Below, piece after piece: positions 1 through 6,208 of a stretch of DNA of 22,521 nucleotides. The stretch is taken from positions 1 to 22,521 of IMG/VR virus record IMGVR_UViG_3300042868_006272; one strand, 5' to 3'. The notes beneath the pieces are model-generated. The model made no database searches. It saw only the letters and a list, made by a program, of their open reading frames with translations, and was not told where the DNA came from. Origin of the DNA: a virus. Every line of letters starts with the position of its first letter. Positions within the stretch are counted from its first letter, which is position 1. Position numbers and translations under genes: made by a program.

Positions 1-107
1 TCAAACCCTTTCGCTTCTGCGCTGCTGATCGTTGTCGGCTCTGTCGACCAAGTGTTGTTTGCTCCGACAAGATAGAAAGTTTTTTCGGTTTTCGTTGCGG
101 TCGTCAT
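1..107 (-). CDS. Small protein of unknown function, cut by window edge
   Basis: A minus-strand reading frame starts at ATG 105-107 and stays open to the window edge, giving 35 codons beginning MTTATKTEKTFYLVGANN. A purine-rich stretch (GCGAGAAACGAAA) just before the ATG could act as a weak ribosome binding site. The gene sits directly downstream of the regulatory block at 156-212. This matches the arrangement at 2932, where a related block precedes another very small gene. I do not recognise the product. The visible part is polar, with no signal peptide or membrane segment. The frame being open to the edge and its position after a promoter-like region are the main support. Confidence 0.5.
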   Translation of the reverse strand, partial: MTTATKTEKTFYLVGANNTWSTEPTTISSAEAKGF

Positions 108-155
108 TTTCGTTTCTCGCTTGCTGGGGTGTTGTTATCGTTGTCCGACTTCAAG

Positions 156-212
156 ATCATAATCTTTGTATCGACAAAATAAAAGCCCAACTTGGCAATT
201 TTTCGGGAAACA
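156..212 (-). promoter_or_regulatory. Promoter/operator block A
   Basis: This gene-free stretch lies between the helix-turn-helix gene (stop at 242) and the small gene starting at 107. On the minus strand it carries the 12-mer TTGTCGATACAA (166-177) followed by a -10-like TATGAT (156-161); the -35 is poor. Upstream lie TTGGGC (185-190) and AAAAATTG (196-203). The same elements recur at 2996-3042, where the 12-mer is in the opposite orientation. I infer a phage-regulated promoter with an operator overlapping the spacer. Confidence 0.45.
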
Positions 213-241
213 TTTCCACCCCGTAAAATCGTTGGCGAAAC

Positions 242-430
242 TCACTTCTTTGGCCGTCCAGGTCGCGAATTGACCGCCGCCGCCGCTTTTGCCGCTTCGG
301 ATCTGCTGATCAGGATGGCTTGCCCGGATCGCTCGCCAGCAATGCCGCAAGTGCGGAGACCACGCCAAAGGGTTTTCGCGTGCAGGCCGAGTCGGCGAGC
401 GTGTGAACTGATGGATGCTTTAGTGCTCAT
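242..430 (-). CDS. Small helix-turn-helix protein with C-terminal AT-hook-like tail
   Basis: This 62-residue product begins MSTKASISSHARRLGLHAKT. Residues 6-45 resemble the short MerR/excisionase-type HTH: a first helix with ARRLG, then a turn, a basic segment, and a beta-like ILISRSEA stretch of the kind usually written as ILIPRS. Residues 56-62 read RPGRPKK, a good match to the AT-hook core (GRP flanked by basic residues). It would bind DNA in the cytoplasm, possibly as a regulator or excisionase-like architectural protein. A promoter-like TTGACA/TATGGT pair (640-667) lies 210 bases upstream and a perfect inverted repeat (447-461) lies just before the ATG. No Shine-Dalgarno sequence is visible, which weakens the start call. 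It could be a spurious frame, but the coherent HTH plus AT-hook argues for a gene. Confidence 0.5.
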   Translation of the reverse strand: MSTKASISSHARRLGLHAKTLWRGLRTCGIAGERSGQAILISRSEAAKAAAAVNSRPGRPKK

Positions 431-446
431 GGTAAAATTGAATTGT

Positions 447-461
447 GCCGGATTGTCCGGC
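447..461. promoter_or_regulatory. Inverted repeat GCCGGA-TTG-TCCGGC before the HTH gene
   Basis: Perfect 6-bp arms with a 3-base centre, ending 16 bases upstream of the ATG at 430. It could be an operator, possibly autoregulatory, or an RNA hairpin in the leader. The core ATTGTCCGGCC occurs again at 667-677, next to the TTGACA of the candidate promoter, and GCCGGATTGTC recurs near 1978-1988. Confidence 0.4.
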
Positions 462-639
462 CGTCCGTTTATTCGGCCCTATCCTTGCAAGGGCTCCCAA
501 GTCTCTTATTAACGGCAACGTGTTATTACCGAAGCACAACGCGATGTGCCGACAATTCAAAGCCGCTGCCAAATCACACGGAAGATCCCGAGTTTCGCCG
601 ACGGGTTAGTCGGTATAGGATTCGGCTAGCGGCCTATCA

Positions 640-667
640 ACCATAGCACAATCGCCAAGCCTGTCAA
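640..667 (-). promoter_or_regulatory. Candidate promoter for the HTH gene, with long leader 431-639
   Basis: On the minus strand TTGACA (662-667) is followed after 16 bases by TATGGT (640-645). It overlaps the 3' end of the metallopeptidase-like gene. Between it and the HTH start at 430 lie about 209 bases in which I see no gene, only the inverted repeat at 447-461 and a CCTTGCAAGG palindrome near 485. The leader is unusually long for a phage gene. Confidence 0.45.
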
Positions 668-960
668 TTGTCCGGCCACCTAACGCCAAGCCGATCAAGC
701 ACGTCGGCAAGCTCTGTAGATGTCTGATCAATCCACGCTTCGGCCGCAAAATGGATCTCCGATAGAGCGTGTTGGCATTCGTGAATGAGCGTGTCGACGA
801 TCTCTTTCGGCGGCTGATCGTATCGCACCAGAATTAGCCGCTTGTCCCAGTAACACGCTCCGAGGTCTTTTGGCAGCCTTGATCGCGTCACAAATTCAAT
901 CCGCCATTCCCGGCCACCGAGGGTGCAATCGATCGGCAGCGGCTTGCGTCGCTTTACCAT
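664..960 (-). CDS. Small HExxH metallopeptidase-like protein
   Basis: A 98-residue protein with the zinc-binding signature HECQH inside DTLIHECQHALSE, near residues 58-70. STELADVL follows about 20 residues later, and its glutamate could be the third zinc ligand. This layout matches minimal SprT/ImmA-like phage metallopeptidases, which are usually single short domains. The N-terminal half looks like the beta strands that normally precede the active-site helix (WRIEFV, KRLILVRYD). Its ATG (958-960) overlaps the end of the phosphoesterase gene by 7 bases, so the two are translationally coupled. The substrate is unknown. Such proteins may cleave repressors or host proteins, but nothing here shows that. 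The motif is seen directly; activity is inferred. Confidence 0.65.
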   Translation of the reverse strand: MVKRRKPLPIDCTLGGREWRIEFVTRSRLPKDLGACYWDKRLILVRYDQPPKEIVDTLIHECQHALSEIHFAAEAWIDQTSTELADVLDRLGVRWPDN

Positions 961-1922
961 ATTTTGCCCTCATGGATGCGGATGTTCTGTTCCTTCCAAT
1001 GGCCGCGAGAATCAAGATCAAGAATTGCAAAGCCTTGCGACCACTGATTGACCAACGCATAAGCCGGTGCCATGTCGCACAGACAACCAGTCGAAAAACA
1101 AACCCACGTTTTACGCTTGTCGCCTGATGTTTCGATGTGCGTACTTGCTTGATGAAAGTGCCCCGCCATCGATGTCTGCCGCGTCCTGAGCCACAAGCCG
1201 CGCGCCGGGTTGACAGCCGCTACAAGTCCCTTTGGTAGCTCGTGGCCGTGGTAACAATTGAGCGTGCCGAGCGTGTAGAGCTGCTTGCTGGCGATCATCT
1301 GCCACGATGAATCCAATCCCAATTGATCGGCAAGCACCTTGCAGAGATCCCACTTGCTCATGCCGATCATCTGTGGGGCATTCTCGAATAAATAACTTTC
1401 GATCCTGTCTTCGTGATTGCCGATCTTGTAATAACAATCGCCGCTGAAGTGCGGACGAATATCGGCAAGCCAACCCGCTAGCGTCTTGATTTCTTCGTCG
1501 ATGCTTCTGGCGTTCGGATCGCGTACCCACTTGCTCTGCTGGTAAGCGTCAAGCATGTCCCCGTTGAGGATAAGGTGGTCGCATTGCTCCTCGATGCCGT
1601 ACCGGACTGCCTCGTCAATCGCCGCTGGGCAGTGATATGGAAAGTGGGCGTCGCTCAAAATCAGATAACGCCCTGGCTTTCGGATCGCAATTGTCGGTCG
1701 TGTCTTTTTCTTTGCTTTTGGTGCCCGAGGGATGACAGTGTTTTCGTCGCTTCTTTTTTTGTTCGCGTAGGTTTCGCCGCGATGGTAGCGGATGAGGTCG
1801 CGGGTCGACTCAAATGCCGTGAAGAGTGCAGGGTATCGCGCGACAAGATACTTCGCTATTTCGCGCGTCGGTCGGTCGGGTGCCTCAGAAATAGCAGCCC
1901 TGACTATATCGGCCTTTCGCAT
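954..1922 (-). CDS. Calcineurin-like metallophosphoesterase with N-terminal extension
   Basis: The 322-residue protein carries the full set of metallophosphoesterase motifs in order: DAH (D91, H93), GDMLD (D122), GNHED (N169, H170), a later HGH (H225, H227) and GHFH (H255, H257). These residues bind two metal ions and hydrolyse phosphoesters in this superfamily. Residues 1-50 form a separate, probably helix-turn-helix-like region (IVRAAISEAPDRPTREIAKY), joined by a lysine-rich linker (about 66-75). The start at 1922 is supported by GGAGG five bases upstream. It has its own promoter-like TATAAT and an operator-like dyad, and lies just after a terminator, so it begins a separate unit with the metallopeptidase-like gene. 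Substrate is unknown: nucleic acid end-processing or cyclic nucleotide hydrolysis are both possible. Confidence 0.85.
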   Translation of the reverse strand: MRKADIVRAAISEAPDRPTREIAKYLVARYPALFTAFESTRDLIRYHRGETYANKKRSDENTVIPRAPKAKKKTRPTIAIRKPGRYLILSDAHFPYHCPAAIDEAVRYGIEEQCDHLILNGDMLDAYQQSKWVRDPNARSIDEEIKTLAGWLADIRPHFSGDCYYKIGNHEDRIESYLFENAPQMIGMSKWDLCKVLADQLGLDSSWQMIASKQLYTLGTLNCYHGHELPKGLVAAVNPARGLWLRTRQTSMAGHFHQASTHIETSGDKRKTWVCFSTGCLCDMAPAYALVNQWSQGFAILDLDSRGHWKEQNIRIHEGKIW

Positions 1923-1947
1923 TCATGCCTCCGGTGTAAAAGATAAG

Positions 1948-1977
1948 ACCGGCCTACATGCCGGTGAATCCATTATA
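1948..1977 (-). promoter_or_regulatory. Promoter -10 (TATAAT) and operator-like dyad before the phosphoesterase
   Basis: A perfect TATAAT lies at 1972-1977 on the minus strand. TTGACA is present upstream (about 2004-2009), but its spacing of 26 bases is too long for a standard sigma-70 promoter. Just downstream, at the expected transcription start, is a perfect inverted repeat ACCGGC-CTACAT-GCCGGT (1948-1965). A repressor bound there would block initiation. The -10 is clear; the -35 is uncertain. Confidence 0.5.
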
Positions 1978-2019
1978 GCCGGATTGTCGAGAGAGTCGCC
2001 ACCTGTCAAGGGTGGCAAC

Positions 2020-2055
2020 AAAAAAGCCCGACAGGTTTACAAGGCCTGCCGGGCT
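2020..2055 (-). terminator. Rho-independent terminator
   Basis: On the minus strand the arms AGCCCGGCAGG (2045-2055) and CCTGTCGGGCT (2025-2035) form an 11-bp stem with one G-U pair and a 9-base loop. A run of six T follows (2020-2025). It ends the small unit running from 2932 to 2108 and separates it from the phosphoesterase promoter. Confidence 0.85.
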
Positions 2056-2107
2056 TCGGGATCCCATTGCAAAGGGAAAGGCATGCTACCAGATTCGCCG
2101 CGGGAAA

Positions 2108-2314
2108 TCAAGCATCGGGGGTGTTGAGGATTTTTTCAATCCGTTGCCACATTGCTTCAATTTGCCTTTGCATGTCCTTAAGAACGTACGTCCGAACGGC
2201 ACACGGATCTTGTCTCGGCAACTTACCGACCATGCTTTCGGCCTTGTCTCGCTCGCCGCTGATCCACGACTGCATCTGCCAGAACTGTGCTTGCAGTTGC
2301 TCCTTCTTGCTCAT
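2108..2314 (-). CDS. Small hypothetical helical protein
   Basis: I start this 68-residue product at ATG 2312-2314 (MSKKEQLQAQFWQMQSW), because it shares an ATGA overlap with the stop of the preceding gene. A frame extending 18 codons further up is Arg/Gly-rich and looks like read-through of the neighbouring gene. The product is charged and probably helical, with EQLQAQFWQMQ and MQRQIEAMWQRIEKIL heptad-like segments that could form a coiled coil. It is the last gene before the terminator at 2020-2055. I do not recognise a family; a small phage accessory protein is all that can be said. Confidence 0.6.
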   Translation of the reverse strand: MSKKEQLQAQFWQMQSWISGERDKAESMVGKLPRQDPCAVRTYVLKDMQRQIEAMWQRIEKILNTPDA

Positions 2315-2688
2315 TCCGCCACCTCCAGCCCTGCCCCGACGAGTTCGGCCAGCGTGGCGCGGCGGCACTCAAACCAAACATTAACCCCTTTTTGGCATCG
2401 TGTCCGGCAGACATATCTTCCATTAGGGAGCTTGTCGACAAAAACAACTGGACCGTGCCAAGACGACATTTCGTGATCTCGCACCATTACCCACGGCCTC
2501 TGCCGTGCATCCTCGTCCGTTAGCGGCGGCTCGACGTAGGGGAGGCCGTCGGTAGTGCTGTGCCCAAGCATGTCACACACTGATTGACGGATTTTTTGAA
2601 TCTCCTTCCACGGGCTTTTGATTTGGCCAAGATAGTTCCATGTCACGCGTAGTTTTTGCTCTTCGCTTTCTGTCAATCGTCTCTGCAT
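2311..2688 (-). CDS. Hypothetical phage protein, 125 residues
   Basis: The start at ATG 2686-2688 has GAGGA about five bases upstream. Residues 1-45 look helical (TESEEQKLRVTWNYLGQIK). The C-terminal part, from about residue 60, carries PWVMVRDHE, a hydrophobic strand with GPVVFVDKLPNG, and a C-terminal ECRRATLAEL. This resembles the small beta-rich domain (modified-residue context, Arg at the end of a strand) found in many unnamed phage accessory proteins. It overlaps the next gene by ATGA. Function is unknown. The coherent start, overlap and codon structure make it a real gene. Confidence 0.6.
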   Translation of the reverse strand: MQRRLTESEEQKLRVTWNYLGQIKSPWKEIQKIRQSVCDMLGHSTTDGLPYVEPPLTDEDARQRPWVMVRDHEMSSWHGPVVFVDKLPNGRYVCRTRCQKGVNVWFECRRATLAELVGAGLEVAE

Positions 2689-2776
2689 GTTGTCCTCGGG
2701 GGTGGTTGTGCCGGAGCCTATCCCGGCGGGGGCGGGGGTATCGTTAGGCGGCCGCCTGCTGCTGCAATCGCTTTGA

Positions 2777-2932
2777 TTACGCGTTTCGAATCATCGCGAT
2801 GTTTTCGGCAGTTTCTTCGATATCGCGATCCACAAGGTAGTAGCCGATTTGCGAATCATCTATTTCGCTCATGTCCTTTTTTTCGTTTTGGCAAATTGCC
2901 ATCGCTAATTCGAATGCTTGTTGGCTGGTCAT
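2777..2932 (-). CDS. Very small acidic protein, 51 residues
   Basis: An open frame from ATG 2930-2932 to TAA 2777-2779 encodes MTSQQAFELAMAICQNEKKD and a further 31 residues rich in Asp/Glu, ending MIRNA. The predicted product is helical and strongly acidic in its middle (MSEIDDSQIGYYLVDRDIEE). It lies 40 bases downstream of promoter block B, with a weak GGAA before the ATG, and is the first gene of the short unit ended by the terminator at 2020-2055. It is too short for confident family assignment. A regulatory or anti-host peptide would fit the position, but this is speculation. Confidence 0.5.
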   Translation of the reverse strand: MTSQQAFELAMAICQNEKKDMSEIDDSQIGYYLVDRDIEETAENIAMIRNA

Positions 2933-2972
2933 TTTTGCGTTCCGTTGTTTGGGTTAACTGTCTGACTCCCTA

Positions 2973-3042
2973 ACTATAATCGACACCCCGCCGCATTGTC
3001 GATACAAGAAATGCCCAATCGGACAATTTTTTAGGAAATAGT
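2973..3042 (-). promoter_or_regulatory. Promoter/operator block B
   Basis: On the minus strand TCGACA (2997-3002) and TATAGT (2973-2978) are separated by 18 bases, each matching the sigma-70 consensus at five of six positions. The two elements sit within a perfect inverted repeat, ATCGACA ... TGTCGAT, with an 11-base centre (2979-3003), so a bound repressor would cover the promoter. Further upstream are TTGGGC (3013-3018) and AAAAATTG (3025-3032), shared with block A. Another dyad, GGTTG-T-CAACC (3053-3063), contains a perfect TTGACA. Confidence 0.6.
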
Positions 3043-3086
3043 TTTGTGATCGGTTGTCAACCTTTTTGTTGGTCCGCAGGAAATGG

Positions 3087-4244
3087 TTAGCCGTCGTCGC
3101 GTCGGTCGGAAAAATACTGCCGAATGTCGGATGCCAACTGGCCGAACGGGTCGCGAAGCTCGTAGAGGCCCGAATCGGCCACGATCAAATCTCGCTGCGG
3201 GTCGAAATCGTGCCGTGCCAAAATCTCGTCTCGGCTTGTGTACTGCCGATTCGCCCTATCTCCGTGCCAAAGATGCCGCACGGTTCCCGGCACGAAAGCG
3301 ACGGACGCACGATTTACGTGCCTGACGTACTGCTGGCAATCGTCGCGAAGGTGCCGTGTCTGTCGCTCCACGTAGTTAGTCCGAGCACCTGCCACAGCCT
3401 CGAAAAACGTAGCGTCTCCGCCCCCGCAGATGTTCCGGTCATATACGCCACCAATCCTTCGCAACCACGCTACAGACGCGATCCAGGCCCCTCCCGGTGC
3501 CGTGTTGTCAATCACGCCTCTGCGTTGCCACGACGCGACACTACCGGCTCGATCCTCGATCTTTCGGCCGTCTCGATCGTAGTATGCCACCGCGTCGAAT
3601 AGCTGGACGCAATTGGCCCCGCGGTTAATTAGGTCGGTGCCGATCTCTAGCCAGTCTGGCCGCTCAAAAAGCAAATCGTGATCGATCCACGCAAAGTAAC
3701 GAGCATGCGGACCGACGCTCGCTAGGGCAAGATTGATCAGCCGCTCCTTTTGCCAAATCGCTTGATCGCTTCGAAGGTAAACCGAACCCGCGATCTCTTG
3801 GCCGCGGTTGCCCACTTCGTAGCAAGTGTGGCGACGTCCAAGCTTCGCGGCCCAGTGTGCGTAGTTCGCTCGCAATCGCTCTCGATCGTGTGTGTTGAAG
3901 TGGTAGGTCACGATTTCGGTAGCGTCCGCCACGTCGACGCGATCGCTGCACCCTTCGCAAGCTTGGCCGCGGTAAGTGCTTTTAATCAGCGGCCGCACTA
4001 AGCACCGTTCGTGCCGCTCGCAATGGTAGAGCATTGCGTTACCTTCGCAGCCACAATCTATCTTGCGGATCTCCGGCCCGCGATAGACGCAGGGTAGCTC
4101 GATACTCTTGGCCGATTGCAGCGTCGACTTATCACAAGCGGCCGCCAGTTCGTCGCCGGTGTAGGTCTGGCCGCAACTGCAACGGACCTTTGGCCCTTCG
4201 ACGTAGCCGCCTTTTTTGCACGATGGGCAACGGAAATAAATCAT
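3087..4244 (-). CDS. Zinc-ribbon glycosyltransferase-like protein (GT-A fold)
   Basis: The 385-residue protein begins with a zinc ribbon (C6, C9, C22, C24). A second Cys/His-rich block follows (C52, C64, C66, C75, C81, C96, C99). From about residue 108 a GT-A-like catalytic domain follows: a strand IVTYHFN, then YFAWIDHDLLF, in which D188-H-D190 is the DxD metal and nucleotide-sugar site. Next come NTAPGGAWIASVAWL (about 247-261), GGVYDRNICGGGDATF (265-280) and a late HLWHGD followed by NRQY. These last motifs are typical of a phage-encoded glycosyltransferase group. It would transfer a sugar in the cytoplasm; the acceptor is unknown. It starts with an ATGA overlap at the end of the tail gene series, so it is probably made late, with virion proteins. 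Donor sugar cannot be predicted. Confidence 0.75.
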   Translation of the reverse strand: MIYFRCPSCKKGGYVEGPKVRCSCGQTYTGDELAAACDKSTLQSAKSIELPCVYRGPEIRKIDCGCEGNAMLYHCERHERCLVRPLIKSTYRGQACEGCSDRVDVADATEIVTYHFNTHDRERLRANYAHWAAKLGRRHTCYEVGNRGQEIAGSVYLRSDQAIWQKERLINLALASVGPHARYFAWIDHDLLFERPDWLEIGTDLINRGANCVQLFDAVAYYDRDGRKIEDRAGSVASWQRRGVIDNTAPGGAWIASVAWLRRIGGVYDRNICGGGDATFFEAVAGARTNYVERQTRHLRDDCQQYVRHVNRASVAFVPGTVRHLWHGDRANRQYTSRDEILARHDFDPQRDLIVADSGLYELRDPFGQLASDIRQYFSDRRDDG

Positions 4245-5083
4245 AGCCGCTCGATTTCCGCGGTGAATGTGCCGACCGGGATAAACTCTTCAGTTGTCTG
4301 GTCGTAAAAATCTTCGATTCCGATCCAATCGGGATCGTTTAGATCGTAGGTGTTTACCGGTGCAATTGACCCACTGAATCGGAACGTCACGTCGCCGCTG
4401 ATGATGTCCGGAAGTTGCTTTGCGTCCCATCCAATCTTTGAGACGTCGCGATTTGCCGGTGATCCAAACGTTCCGCCGTCAATGCTATTGCCGCGAAAGT
4501 AGCTCGACGGCTCAAAGGTGAGTGCCAACATCGGATGAGAGTCAAAGAAAAACGGCGGGTCGGGTTCCGCGTTGCTTGTAATTTCGTGAGTGATTCCAGC
4601 CTTGAGAAGATAGAAAAAAACGTCGCGATCGCTTCCGGGTGCACCGCTATCTCGGGCCGATTCGCTCAAGATGCCGCAATCGGCCGTAAAGCTCTGATCA
4701 TAAAGGTCATCGATTGAATCGTAACAATGGTAAGAAATTTCGCACGCTACAGCAAAGTCACTAGCAGACCAAATGCAACCAAACTGCGATCGGACGACGT
4801 CCAGATAGTATGTGCCGTTCCAGCCCGACATGCCCGCTACGTCGGTCTTATATCCTTCAATTTCGTAATTGAATGCGTCCTGCAAACCGGCGATAACAAG
4901 CTTAATCCGCAACCCGTCGCGATAAGCTCCGTAACGGGTGAAAAGATCGCTGTTCGTGTATAGCCCGCCGCACTTACAGCAACCGCAAGCACCGTGCCGC
5001 ATCGCACCGCTAGGCCAAGGCGACAACGGGCCGGAGGTCTGCAACTCGAGTAACGGCCTCTGGCCGAACCATCGCATCGCCAT
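4241..5083 (-). CDS. Tail-end structural protein candidate with Cys cluster
   Basis: I place the start at ATG 5081-5083 (MAMRWFGQRPLLEL), which forms a TAATG overlap with the previous stop; the frame is open 23 codons further up, but that part overlaps the previous gene. The product is 280 residues. Near the N-terminus C33, C35, C36 and C38 form a CGCCKC cluster that could bind metal. The rest is beta-rich and aromatic, with many Asp and Tyr residues and no membrane segment, ending TFTAEIERL. Its place after the tape measure and before the zinc-ribbon glycosyltransferase suggests a tail tip, baseplate or receptor-binding component. No family is recognised. Confidence 0.6.
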   Translation of the reverse strand: MAMRWFGQRPLLELQTSGPLSPWPSGAMRHGACGCCKCGGLYTNSDLFTRYGAYRDGLRIKLVIAGLQDAFNYEIEGYKTDVAGMSGWNGTYYLDVVRSQFGCIWSASDFAVACEISYHCYDSIDDLYDQSFTADCGILSESARDSGAPGSDRDVFFYLLKAGITHEITSNAEPDPPFFFDSHPMLALTFEPSSYFRGNSIDGGTFGSPANRDVSKIGWDAKQLPDIISGDVTFRFSGSIAPVNTYDLNDPDWIGIEDFYDQTTEEFIPVGTFTAEIERL

Positions 5084-5415
5084 TACACGTAACCCTCTTC
5101 GGCCGGGCAGAGTGCTTGAATTGCGTAATAGGTGCCGTCCTGTAAAATGCAATAGCCCTTCGACCCGCTCGGCAGACCAAAGAAGATCGCTTCCGGATCG
5201 CTTAGCGTGCCCGACGAAGTGACGGTTGTTCCGCCCATCGTTTTGATCGTCGCGCCGACTGTCGTGCCAGTGTTGTAGTTGGCGTTAAGCTGAAAGCGGT
5301 AGAGCGTTGCACCACCGCCACCGCCGCCCAATCGTCGCACGCTGTCGCCGGTGCCGATCATGCTGATTAGGGCTTCCGAGTCGGACGCGTTAAATCCATA
5401 TACGTCAGCCACCAC
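5083..5415 (-). CDS. Small tail-region protein with Gly-rich linker
   Basis: The 110-residue product starts at GTG 5413-5415 (or the adjacent GTG 5410-5412), with GAGG upstream, overlapping the previous gene by 11 bases. Residues 1-28 precede a run of six glycines (about 30-35). A beta-rich Thr/Gly segment (YRFQLNANYNTGTTVGATI) follows, then a Cys-containing end (GYCILQDGTYYAIQALCPAE). No enzyme motif is visible. It is translationally coupled on both sides within the tail-end block, so a minor tail or adhesin-like part is plausible. Function remains unknown. Confidence 0.6.
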   Translation of the reverse strand: MVADVYGFNASDSEALISMIGTGDSVRRLGGGGGGATLYRFQLNANYNTGTTVGATIKTMGGTTVTSSGTLSDPEAIFFGLPSGSKGYCILQDGTYYAIQALCPAEEGYV

Positions 5416-6208
5416 GCAGCCTCAAAAACGAGAAGTTAGACGTCGGGAACTGATCGAACGACAACACTGCGGGGGCTCCAGTCGCTGCCCCGCCTGTGCC
5501 GTTTAGCGGCTTGCCATCGCTGCCCATGTCGAGTCGCTTGTGTTGCCACGTCCGCACGTTGTACCGCAATTCGTAGTGGGTAAACCGAAGCTTTTGACCG
5601 TAGTAAAATCCGATATTACTTTTGACGATTGTGCAAAGTAGCGTCTTAATCGCTTTGCCGCGAAATGCTGCCGAGTTCACCACCTCGTTTCGATCAATGA
5701 TTTGCTCATCCGTAACAGTCGCTGGTTCGAATTGAAAAAACGACCAAATCGGAATAAATCGTCCGCGGCTTATGCCATCTGGAAACATTTCATTCTTCGA
5801 GTTGACAATCGGTGTTCCACTTGCGTCAACGTTTACGATTTCCTGTAATCGCTCAAACCGCGTTTCGTAAATCGGTATCCATTCAACCGGCGATACTCCA
5901 AACTCGGTTCCCTCCTTCTTGTCTTGGTTCTCTTCTACTTCGCTACTAAACTCGCAAGTGACGTCCCAATAAATCGGATTGATGGGGTCGCGTTGTGCGT
6001 CCTTGCTTCGGCAAGTGCAGAGGCCAAAAGCCGATAGCGATTGATTGACAATCGGCAACCCGGGCGTAGATGACACGCTCAATCGGCTTGCGTTTTTTGA
6101 GTTTGCCTTGACCCTAAAAACGTAAGTCTCTTCGAGCACCGGCACGCCGCTAGACGATCGCACCGAAAAGCCGCCTTCCCTTGCTTCGCCGACTAGTTGA
6201 TGCGTCAA
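5405..6208 (-). CDS. Tail or baseplate structural protein candidate
   Basis: This 267-residue protein begins with an ATGA overlap (6205-6208) with the preceding gene. The sequence is beta-rich, with GGFSVRSSSGVPVLEETYVF at residues 12-31, an ITWD-like YWDVTCEF strand, and a C-terminal tail rich in Gly and Pro ending FLRLRGG. It lacks a signal peptide, membrane segment or catalytic motif. Residues near 165-215 (FRGKAIKTLLCTIVKSNIGF) look like a conserved fold core. It is the second gene after the tape measure, where distal tail and baseplate hub proteins usually lie. That position is the only functional clue. Confidence 0.6.
   Translation of the reverse strand: MTHQLVGEAREGGFSVRSSSGVPVLEETYVFRVKANSKNASRLSVSSTPGLPIVNQSLSAFGLCTCRSKDAQRDPINPIYWDVTCEFSSEVEENQDKKEGTEFGVSPVEWIPIYETRFERLQEIVNVDASGTPIVNSKNEMFPDGISRGRFIPIWSFFQFEPATVTDEQIIDRNEVVNSAAFRGKAIKTLLCTIVKSNIGFYYGQKLRFTHYELRYNVRTWQHKRLDMGSDGKPLNGTGGAATGAPAVLSFDQFPTSNFSFLRLRGG

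Noticed and set aside
135-368. 77-codon minus-strand frame overlapping the HTH gene
   Set aside because: It runs through promoter block A and overlaps the HTH gene; composition is rich in Cys, Trp and Gly with no coherent motif.
2736-2745. GGCGGCCGCC palindrome before the 125-residue gene
   Set aside because: Short GC-rich palindrome in a 90-base gap, with no T run or second copy; probably chance.
3054-3602. 182-codon plus-strand frame
   Set aside because: Opposite strand of the zinc-ribbon glycosyltransferase; no RBS or family pattern, and no other plus-strand gene in the window.
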